A DNA stretch of 42,712 nucleotides from a virus: positions 1-42,712 of IMG/VR virus record IMGVR_UViG_3300020176_000029; one strand, given 5' to 3'. Shown one piece after another: positions 35,921 through 42,712 of the stretch. The notes under the pieces are model-generated. The model had not been told where the DNA came from. It saw nothing but the letters and a program-made list of their open reading frames with translations, and did not search any database. Both the position numbers and the translations under genes were made by a program. Numbering within the stretch: position 1 is the stretch's first letter; each line of letters opens with the position of its first letter.

Positions 35921-38503
35921 ATGAGAGCACTTTCTAGAAATTCAAAATGGACAAGTAAAATATATTCACAGGAAGTCGGTGAAGGAAATTGGGCATTAGC
36001 ATCTCCGCAAATTGAAGCTAGACATCCTAGAATTATTCTAGATTCAGAATCATCTGCGACTGAGTTAGTTTCATATCAAAACCTTGACGTACAGCCTGGT
36101 GATAAACTCTTAGTTAAGTTAAGTGACGGCGAATATCATGAAGTTACCGCAGAGTCGGTTGCTAAAAATAATCCTACCGGTGGAATTGAAATTACTAGAC
36201 AAATAGATGACAATACATATTGGACTGTCACTGGCGAACAGGCAATTAATTTTAATTATCCAGGTCAGAGAATATTTAGTAATGATGGTACTAAGTTATG
36301 GTCGAACGCAACCGGCACTGGTCTTATTCAATATAATTTGAGTACTCCATTTGATGTTACTACTATGACTTCATCAGGAGTCAATTTATCTGCACTAGAT
36401 CAAGGGACCAATAATCATGGTTGGTTTTTTGCAGATAATGGTAGATATATTTTCATGGGAACTACTCTTTATCGGATGCATCGATATACTTTATCTACAC
36501 GTTATGATATTAGTACTGCATATAATTTAGTAACTCATACATGGAACAGTGGTTTTACATTTTCAGAATGGACTACTGGGGCTATTAGTGAAGATGGGCT
36601 AACAATGATGCTTTTTGAGCCTAACGGTGGATATAGTAAGTATACTATGCAAACTCCATTTGAAGTCACTTCCATGTCCATCGTTGACTACGGAACAGTA
36701 TCGTTAGTTAGTAATCAAACTACTTATACATACGCACATATTACGCCGAATGGTAAATATATGATGACTTATTATGATGACGTTGCCGCTGGTCCATATA
36801 TTAAGTTAATAACGTTTTCACCACCATTCGATGTAACCAGCCCATCAGAAACCATACTATCTACCAGCACTTTTGGTGGGTTACTTGGGTCTACTAGCAA
36901 TAACGGTTATTCTAGAGCAATATTTTCAGAAGACCTGCGTCATACGACATTGATGGGTGGTGTTGCTAATTCTTATAATAGGTTGGTAGACGTTTATACT
37001 AGACTAAACATTCCAACTAGAATTGATATATCAACTGCGGGACTAACCGAAGTTCCCTCAGAAGTTATTTTAATCAATGATCTGAAAGCGAATATTTCCT
37101 TTGCTAACGATGCATCAAGAGTATCTTCTATCACCGAACAATTATGGTTGGAGAATAGTACAGTCACCACTAGTTCCGCAGTCGTTGGTCACATAGAGTC
37201 TAATAAATTAGAAGTCGGTGATACTATAATCTTAAATGGATCGGACGAAGTTGTTTTGACTGGAGTTACTGAAACTCTAGATGGTCTTCCTTATATAAGC
37301 CTTGATGTGACAGATGGTAATAAATTATTAAATATCGCTAATGTAGGCTATGGAGGAGATCCGACCACTCTGGATGTTCATCAAGGACCTTCTCCAAAAA
37401 TGACGTTCTCTCCTGATGGAAAGAAACTGTTCGTTGCATTTAATTCCGAATCTTCTGGTGAACTATACAAGCATGGAATAGCTTGTTATAATTTAGAAAT
37501 TCCTTGGGATACTACCACAATGTCTCCAGATGCTAGGGGAGTTATACCTCCCACTCAGTTTGGATTCGCTAGTGTCTATATTGACATGCGTCAAACTTAT
37601 GAGAAATTTCTAGGAATTCAATTTTCAGACGATGGTACACGAATGTTCACGTTCTTTTCCATTGGCGTTGTTGACATTCGAATTACTCAATCGGAGTTAA
37701 TGGTTCCATGGGATCCATATACTATTAGTAGTACTTGGGCCTCGCCTGATATTACTAACTCAACCTATAGTTCCTTACGTAACGTTGATATATATATCGA
37801 TCAAGGAGGTACCTCATTAGTTATATTATTCCTTACAACAAGTACGTCTAGCTCTAACTTAGCAAATAGAGTCGCTCTTAGTATTTCTGCTTGGGACGTC
37901 ACTTCGCTAACAGGTGATTGGACTGCATCAAGTGCAAACTTTAATTTTACCAGAAATGAAACTGCTGACGTTACTACTGCCTCATATCGAGGAGCATTTG
38001 AAAGGTTTAACTCGGATAAGAGTATCATAATCTTCTGTGGATCTGGAGGTACTTCTGACGGATTTGGTACTGGTTCGATGAAGGTGGTTAAAGATGATCC
38101 ATCTGTGTTACTCGGGACATCGTTCCCAGCAGGAATTACTCTAGATGGAGATCCGGATGCAGTTATAACTGATGCGTATCTATCTGATGATGGAACTAAA
38201 TTCTTCGTTCTCACAATAGCTGGTGCATTATACGAATACCAGATTCGTGCAGAAACTTTACAAAAGTATGAGATCACTTTTGCCGCACAAACAGTAGCGC
38301 CGACATCTATTCATGTCAAGGAGAGAACTATTCCAGTGACATTAACACCGACGCTAGTATCACTCAATGCCGGTGACGCTGATATTACTTGGTCGTCTGA
38401 TCCGATCGAACTCGATTCTAGAGCGCTCCAGATTCAGGTTGATGGTGCTGGTCCTTCCACAGAGATCTCGACAATTAGACTAGATCTATTCACAGAACTT
38501 TAA
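35921..38503 (+). CDS. Tail surface protein with two sets of 'DGTK' propeller repeats
   Basis: The ATG at 35921 (860 residues) is preferred over an in-frame TTG 39 bases upstream, because it follows the upstream stop by one base and gives a plausible N-terminus (MRALSRNSKW). Residues about 45-100 are a beta domain ('VQPGDKLLVKLSDGEYHEVT'). About five propeller-like repeats follow ('IFSNDGTKLWSNATGTGLIQ', 'YNLSTPFDVTTM'). A second, similar beta domain ('LEVGDTIILNGSDEVVLTGV', near 425) precedes about five more repeats ('FSPDGKKLFVAF', 'LSDDGTKFFVLTIAGALYEY'). The C-terminal 65 residues are another beta domain. 'SPDGTKMYV..YQYxLSTPWDIST' repeats are known from phage and marine bacterial surface proteins. 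An assembly-like gene follows. A host-binding tail protein is likely. Confidence 0.7.
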   Translation: MRALSRNSKWTSKIYSQEVGEGNWALASPQIEARHPRIILDSESSATELVSYQNLDVQPGDKLLVKLSDGEYHEVTAESVAKNNPTGGIEITRQIDDNTYWTVTGEQAINFNYPGQRIFSNDGTKLWSNATGTGLIQYNLSTPFDVTTMTSSGVNLSALDQGTNNHGWFFADNGRYIFMGTTLYRMHRYTLSTRYDISTAYNLVTHTWNSGFTFSEWTTGAISEDGLTMMLFEPNGGYSKYTMQTPFEVTSMSIVDYGTVSLVSNQTTYTYAHITPNGKYMMTYYDDVAAGPYIKLITFSPPFDVTSPSETILSTSTFGGLLGSTSNNGYSRAIFSEDLRHTTLMGGVANSYNRLVDVYTRLNIPTRIDISTAGLTEVPSEVILINDLKANISFANDASRVSSITEQLWLENSTVTTSSAVVGHIESNKLEVGDTIILNGSDEVVLTGVTETLDGLPYISLDVTDGNKLLNIANVGYGGDPTTLDVHQGPSPKMTFSPDGKKLFVAFNSESSGELYKHGIACYNLEIPWDTTTMSPDARGVIPPTQFGFASVYIDMRQTYEKFLGIQFSDDGTRMFTFFSIGVVDIRITQSELMVPWDPYTISSTWASPDITNSTYSSLRNVDIYIDQGGTSLVILFLTTSTSSSNLANRVALSISAWDVTSLTGDWTASSANFNFTRNETADVTTASYRGAFERFNSDKSIIIFCGSGGTSDGFGTGSMKVVKDDPSVLLGTSFPAGITLDGDPDAVITDAYLSDDGTKFFVLTIAGALYEYQIRAETLQKYEITFAAQTVAPTSIHVKERTIPVTLTPTLVSLNAGDADITWSSDPIELDSRALQIQVDGAGPSTEISTIRLDLFTEL

Positions 38504-38515
38504 AAGAGATATTCT

Positions 38516-38899
38516 ATGTTACAAAAAGAACCTAAGTTAGTAGAACCTCAAGTATATAAGATCAATTCGGTATTCGTTAACGAGAAACTGCCTTTACAGG
38601 GAAGTAAAGCTAAACGTGCCGAAAAGATTCATACGTCTACTGTTGCGGCGAATGATATGGTATTTGATGCTAATGAAGAAAGTATCACCAGGATGGGATA
38701 TTATCTAACAAATGCAGCAGCTAAATATACAAAGGCTCGTTCTAGTGGATCGACTGGTCCTAGTGCATATGCCGCTTGTTATACAAACGCCATGGTCAAT
38801 TGGAAACTTGCCAATAACGTTTCTGCAGAGATTTCTCTAGAGACCCTTGCAGAAGTTCATGATTTAGCTTTGTCTCAATTAATGTCTAATTGGATCTAA
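38516..38899 (+). CDS. DUF4376-like, probable fibre assembly protein
   Basis: A 127-residue protein, 12 bases after the propeller gene, with AGAGA upstream. Residues from about 45 read 'VAANDMVFDANEESITRMGY', then 'NAMVNWKLANNVSAEISLET' and a final helix 'LAEVHDLALSQLMSNWI'. This follows the DUF4376 layout: a short strand with an Asp-(Ala/Glu)-x-Ser-x-x-Arg helix, then 'Trp-(Lys/Arg)-x-(Ala/Asp)-(Asp/Asn)-Asn', then a terminal helix. That domain is common in tail fibre assembly proteins. The neighbourhood suggests it helps the propeller protein at 35921 or the one at 38905. Assignment is by pattern only. Confidence 0.6.
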   Translation: MLQKEPKLVEPQVYKINSVFVNEKLPLQGSKAKRAEKIHTSTVAANDMVFDANEESITRMGYYLTNAAAKYTKARSSGSTGPSAYAACYTNAMVNWKLANNVSAEISLETLAEVHDLALSQLMSNWI

Positions 38900-38904
38900 T
38901 ACAG

Positions 38905-40644
38905 ATGTCATCACCATTCCCACTTAATCCAGAAAATGGAGATACCTATACTACATTCGGTAGAACTTATGAGTATTCTTCATTGAAAAGTGCATGGCAT
39001 CCGGTCTCTATCGCTCCGAAGACATCTGACATCATTGGCATGGATCAATTCGAAACCCCTGATGTGGGAGATATATTAGTCAGCGATGGTACATTGTTTA
39101 CCAAGTCCACTGTTAATCTCCCAAAGATATATCCAACTATTGCAGAACTTCCCCTGTCAGGAAACATAGCAGGAAATATAGCAGTAGTTTCTGAAAATAA
39201 TCGTGTATATATTTGGAATGGTGCAGGCTGGTTTTCAGTAGCATTAATTAATACATCTCCATCAATCACGGTTGGACCAAATGCAACGTATGAACTGAAT
39301 AACGATGGTACTCCTACAGTGATTACATTGGCTGCAGTTGATCCGGAAGAAGTTCCTATCGCATGGACATATTCTGTTACATCTGGTTCGTTAGAAGATA
39401 CTACCGTTACTAATGATGGTTCTGAATTCACAATTACTCCTGGAACAGTTGCAGCAACATTTGATCTAACGTTCACGGCGTCAGATGGTATCAATCTAGC
39501 TCAGACATCAGCTAGTTCATTTACTCTGTCATTCGTTCCAAGTTGGACTTCAGGTGGAACCTTACAGTCGGTCCTAACAACGAACGTTACAAATGCTAAT
39601 CTTACAACAGCGGCAATAAATGATGACGGAACTGTCGCCGTCGTAGGATCATCTGCCGACTCTCTGGCAACGTTTCGAGTTTATACACGAAACGGATCAA
39701 CATGGACATTAGCATATACAGGATCTAATATTAGCGATAGATATGCTATGAATGTTTCTATATCCGGCGATGGAACTACTATAGCTGTTTCTCGTGGAGG
39801 CGATGATCGCCCAGGCGGTAATTATGGATCGTTTGAAATCTGGTCTGGGTCCGGATCTAACTGGAGTTTGCAGAACACGGTAAATTATGGTGCATTCTCA
39901 TCTTATTTTGGAGAATATGTTCAACTAAGTCAAGACGGAACCCGTATACTGGTTGGTTGTCTTTATGATCCTAGACATATGATAGTATATCAGAAGTCTG
40001 GATCAAACTGGGTTTTAAGAGGTGATACAAGTTCATATACCTATGGTACATACGAGTATTCGCAGATTCCAGCAGGCTCTTCTAATCTAGATGTAATTTC
40101 GTGTCAGATCCAGGATGTACTTAGTGGGCAAAGGAAATTCCATATATATGAATGGAACGGAACCACTTATCAATTAGTTGTTAATATATCAGCATCAGGA
40201 ACATACGGTAACTTTGGTTTGGCGAATGCAGTTTCTCCTGATGGACAATACGTAGTATATAGGAATAATAGTAGCGGTGGAATCAGTGGCTATAAAAGAG
40301 ATTCTGCCCTGAATTGGAGCGTCACAGGTACTGAGTTAAATGACCTCTCCTTTGACCCGGCTAGATTTAAATTCTCCGGCAATGTGGGACCTGGAAATTT
40401 TTTATTAGAATTTAGTAATTCTCCTAATACGTCTCCCAAAGTTTTAACGTTTTCCAATGGAAGCTGGAATATAAGTGAACTTGAAGGTGCTGCATCTTTT
40501 ACTTTCACTGGTCTGCAAGGATCCCAAACTACTAACTGGGGTAATATTAGTGCAGATGGAAAACACATTGTCATAGTCAACACTGGCGAAAATAGAACTG
40601 GATATAATAACTCTGGCGGAGTGTATTTCTTCAAAGCTAATTAA
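38905..40644 (+). CDS. Modular tail surface protein, cadherin-like plus beta-propeller
   Basis: The ATG at 38905 (579 residues) is chosen over an in-frame TTG at 38890, because it reproduces the start of its relatives ('MSSPFPLNPENGDTYTTFGR'). Modules in order: GDTY/GRTYEY (5-34), 'AELPLSGNIAGNIAVVSENN' with 'RVYIWNGAGWFSVAL' (about 77-113), a cadherin-like domain ('GTPTVITLAAVDPEEVPIAW', 'FDLTFTASDGINLA'), then a propeller of about seven blades ('AAINDDGTVAVVGSSADSLA', 'VSISGDGTTIAVSRGGDD'). The first three modules match the protein at 40662 and, without GDTY, that at 26541. It overlaps no gene but begins 5 bases after the upstream stop. A host-surface-binding protein is inferred. Confidence 0.7.
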   Translation: MSSPFPLNPENGDTYTTFGRTYEYSSLKSAWHPVSIAPKTSDIIGMDQFETPDVGDILVSDGTLFTKSTVNLPKIYPTIAELPLSGNIAGNIAVVSENNRVYIWNGAGWFSVALINTSPSITVGPNATYELNNDGTPTVITLAAVDPEEVPIAWTYSVTSGSLEDTTVTNDGSEFTITPGTVAATFDLTFTASDGINLAQTSASSFTLSFVPSWTSGGTLQSVLTTNVTNANLTTAAINDDGTVAVVGSSADSLATFRVYTRNGSTWTLAYTGSNISDRYAMNVSISGDGTTIAVSRGGDDRPGGNYGSFEIWSGSGSNWSLQNTVNYGAFSSYFGEYVQLSQDGTRILVGCLYDPRHMIVYQKSGSNWVLRGDTSSYTYGTYEYSQIPAGSSNLDVISCQIQDVLSGQRKFHIYEWNGTTYQLVVNISASGTYGNFGLANAVSPDGQYVVYRNNSSGGISGYKRDSALNWSVTGTELNDLSFDPARFKFSGNVGPGNFLLEFSNSPNTSPKVLTFSNGSWNISELEGAASFTFTGLQGSQTTNWGNISADGKHIVIVNTGENRTGYNNSGGVYFFKAN

Positions 40645-40661
40645 AATAGAAAGAACATAAA

Positions 40662-42712
40662 ATGGCATTTCCAAGCAATCCAAGTGACGGCGATACATAT
40701 ATCAGATATGGTAGAACGTATGAGTATGAAGCAGCTCTATCGATGTGGAAAGTTAAAAAGAGCGGAATTCAATTAACCGAATTGTCCGACGTTGACGTTA
40801 CTACAACGCCTCCAGCAGCCGGAGAAACTTTGGTCTGGTCTGGAACTAAATTTGTACCAGACGAAATAAATCTACTCTCTGTGTATCAAAGTGAATTGCC
40901 GTTGACTGGTAATGTCGCTGGTCAAATGGCGTATGTCACAGATACTTCCAGATTGTATATTTACACCGGCGCAGGATGGTTTAACGTTGCACTTGTTAAT
41001 ACCAATCCGTCAATTATAGTTGGTCCGGATGGAAGTTATGCATTCGCAACCGATGGCACACCGATCGTATTAACACTAGAAGCACAGGATCCGGAAGAAC
41101 TTCCTATCACATGGAGTTATACTGTTACCTCAGGTGCATTGGGAAGTACTGCTACAGTTCAGCAAGAAGGTAACGTATTCACTATTACTCCTAGTACTGA
41201 TAAAGATGATGTTGGTGAATTTAGTATTACATTCACTGCTTCTGATGGTGTTAATCTGGCGACAGCGGTCAGTTCGTTTAAATTAGCGTTTGGCGCAGCT
41301 GATCAATACTATAACAACAATTATATCTTGTTAAAATCCACATCAGTACTAAATAACCACACGTTTGTTGATGAGTCTACTAATGGACATACTATAACAC
41401 GCTATGGCGATGTATATCAAATATCATCAAGTCCTTACTCACCTTCTGGATGGGCCGCTAGTTTTGATGGTAGTGGAGATTATTTAACTATTCCAGCCTC
41501 AAATGATTTTGTTTTTGATGATGGGGATTTTACGATCGAAGCGTGGATATATCCCACAGATTCTGGTACAGAGCAAGGAATTGTTAACAACTGGCAGATT
41601 GGCGGCGCATTTATTTTTAGATTAACAAATGCAAATAAACTTCAGTTATCATACCGGACAACAGCGTCCGTAAACAAGACTTCTACTGATACAGTACCAG
41701 AAAATGAATGGACTCACGTTGCTGTAGTTAGAAATAATAATAACATTTATTTTTACATTAATGGGGTTGCTGATTCCGGTGGTGCTCAAAGTGAAACTGG
41801 TACTATTGTCTATTACAATGGTTCGCCAAAAGATTTAAAGATTGGCACATCAGGTGATACCGGTAATTTGTGGAATGGTTGGATTTCTGATTTAAGAATT
41901 GTTAAAGGTGTAGCTGTCTATACATCAGCATTTACCCCGGCTACCGAGCCCCTCACTGCCATCACCAACACTAGCCTACTGACCTGTCAAAACAATCGAT
42001 TCATTGATAATTCAACTAATAATCACACTATAACTTCATATGGTCAGTGTGGTACTATCTCTGTATCACCATATGTTCCATCTGATCAATATGATCCAAC
42101 CGTTCATGGCGGATCAGCATCCTTTGATGGTAGTGGCGATTATCTCACCGCAGATATTACACCAGTGAGCAATCTTGGTGCCACAACATATACTATTGAG
42201 GGATGGGTTTGGATTAATAGTTCAGGCAGCAGAGCTTTAATTGGAGCGGCAAATATAAAATATTATATTCAATGGAGTACCAGTACATTTTATATTGGTG
42301 ACGGTTCAACCAATATATCCGCCTCGTGGATAGCTCCGAAAAACAGCTGGGTGCATATAGCTGTCTCTAGAGATTCTGGTGGTACAACCAGAGCGTTTAT
42401 AGATGGAACGTTGTTATTGACTAGCTCTACTGTTTTACAAACAGGGAGCTTAAGCTATCTCGAGATAGGACGAAAGGGATCTACCGCTTACATCATGGAC
42501 GGTTATATCTCAAATGTTAGATATGTTGCAGGTACAGCACTGTACACATCAGACTTTACTCCTCCAACACAATTATTGACCGCTGTTTCCGGCACAGAGT
42601 TGCTATTAAACATGAGCAATGCTGGTATTTATGATGAGATGACTAAGCAACACTTTCAAATGGTTGGCGATATTACTACATCAACAACACAGACAAAGTA
42701 TAATGACACAGC
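40662..42712 (+). CDS. Modular tail surface protein with two LamG-type lectin domains (3' end outside window)
   Basis: The frame is open from ATG 40662 to the window end (683 codons). Modules: 'MAFPSNPSDGDTYIRYGRTY' (1-20 and on), 'ELSDVDVTTTPPAAGETLVW' (about 40-60), 'LPLTGNVAGQMAYVTDTSRL' with 'YIYTGAGWFNVAL' (about 79-111), and a cadherin-like domain ('GTPIVLTLEAQDPEELPITW', 'FSITFTASDGVNLA'). Two concanavalin/LamG-3-like domains follow. The first, from about 264, has 'ASFDGSGDYLTIPASNDFVF', 'FTIEAWIYPTD', 'EWTHVAVVRNNNNIYFYING' and 'WISDLRIVKGVAVYTSAFTP'. The second, from about 485, has 'ASFDGSGDYLTADI', 'YTIEGWVWINSSG', 'SWVHIAVSRDSGGTTRAFID' and 'YISNVRYVAGTALY'. LamG folds often bind sugars, so a glycan-recognising fibre is inferred. 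The ribosome site is weak (AGAAAG). Confidence 0.78.
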   Translation, partial: MAFPSNPSDGDTYIRYGRTYEYEAALSMWKVKKSGIQLTELSDVDVTTTPPAAGETLVWSGTKFVPDEINLLSVYQSELPLTGNVAGQMAYVTDTSRLYIYTGAGWFNVALVNTNPSIIVGPDGSYAFATDGTPIVLTLEAQDPEELPITWSYTVTSGALGSTATVQQEGNVFTITPSTDKDDVGEFSITFTASDGVNLATAVSSFKLAFGAADQYYNNNYILLKSTSVLNNHTFVDESTNGHTITRYGDVYQISSSPYSPSGWAASFDGSGDYLTIPASNDFVFDDGDFTIEAWIYPTDSGTEQGIVNNWQIGGAFIFRLTNANKLQLSYRTTASVNKTSTDTVPENEWTHVAVVRNNNNIYFYINGVADSGGAQSETGTIVYYNGSPKDLKIGTSGDTGNLWNGWISDLRIVKGVAVYTSAFTPATEPLTAITNTSLLTCQNNRFIDNSTNNHTITSYGQCGTISVSPYVPSDQYDPTVHGGSASFDGSGDYLTADITPVSNLGATTYTIEGWVWINSSGSRALIGAANIKYYIQWSTSTFYIGDGSTNISASWIAPKNSWVHIAVSRDSGGTTRAFIDGTLLLTSSTVLQTGSLSYLEIGRKGSTAYIMDGYISNVRYVAGTALYTSDFTPPTQLLTAVSGTELLLNMSNAGIYDEMTKQHFQMVGDITTSTTQTKYNDT

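Noticed and set aside
37801-38277. 158-residue minus-strand frame in the propeller gene
   Set aside because: Antiparallel shadow of a repeat-rich gene; no ribosome site or recognisable product, and all other genes are on the + strand.
38890-38904. TTG start extending the protein at 38905 by five residues
   Set aside because: The ATG at 38905 matches the N-termini of related proteins and does not overlap the upstream gene.
40662-42712. Diversity-generating retroelement variable region
   Set aside because: LamG-bearing tail genes can be such targets, but no reverse transcriptase or template repeat is visible in the window.

Overview
The window is part of a double-stranded DNA bacteriophage genome, most likely a contractile-tailed T4-superfamily myovirus. 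Three things support this. First, the protein at 1566-4184 carries the N- and C-terminal signatures of T4 baseplate wedge protein gp8. Second, several proteins look like structural proteins known from cyanophages and related T4-like aquatic phages: the DUF4815-type protein at 4197, the 1852-residue protein at 29867, and the 'DAQGRLTAAG' and 'NLYYTDAR' fibre repeats. Third, exact T4-type late promoter boxes (TATAAATA) lie in four of the few real intergenic gaps. All genes are on the + strand, tightly packed, mostly with Shine-Dalgarno-like sites. No tRNA, integrase, transposase, CRISPR array or minus-strand gene was recognised. The host cannot be fixed from the sequence; a cyanobacterium or another aquatic bacterium would fit the gene families.

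Layout. 1-10978 is the baseplate/proximal tail block: the C-terminal end of a large repeat-rich structural protein, a small structural protein, a gp8-like wedge protein enlarged by about 500 residues of beta repeats, a 2182-residue DUF4815 protein and a small overlapping coiled-coil protein. 10975-16717 holds two fibre cassettes, each closed by a tail-fibre-assembly-like protein: a collar-domain/collagen-like fibre with its assembly protein, then two fibre proteins (one with five His-X-His motifs) with a second assembly-like protein. 16761-29614 holds small structural adaptors, two very repetitive fibre proteins of 952 and 1796 residues, and a protein with FG-GAP-like beta-propeller repeats. 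29671-42712 holds an unlisted 59-residue gene, the 1852-residue structural protein, and a run of modular surface proteins ending in two kinds of propeller and a tandem LamG-type lectin protein that runs off the window.

How it works together. The early genes probably build the baseplate and the attachment point for fibres. The rest, roughly three quarters of the window, looks like a multi-component host-recognition apparatus. Several separate genes share small N-terminal modules (a 'GDTY..GRTYEY' module, an 'LPLSGN..LYIWNGxGW' module, an 'LSDVD..LVW..KFIPG' module and a cadherin-like beta domain) but end in different binding folds: FG-GAP propeller, other propellers, or LamG lectin domains. 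This mix-and-match array, read from successive late promoters, is the most interesting content of the window. All functions are inferred from sequence patterns; no database search was possible.
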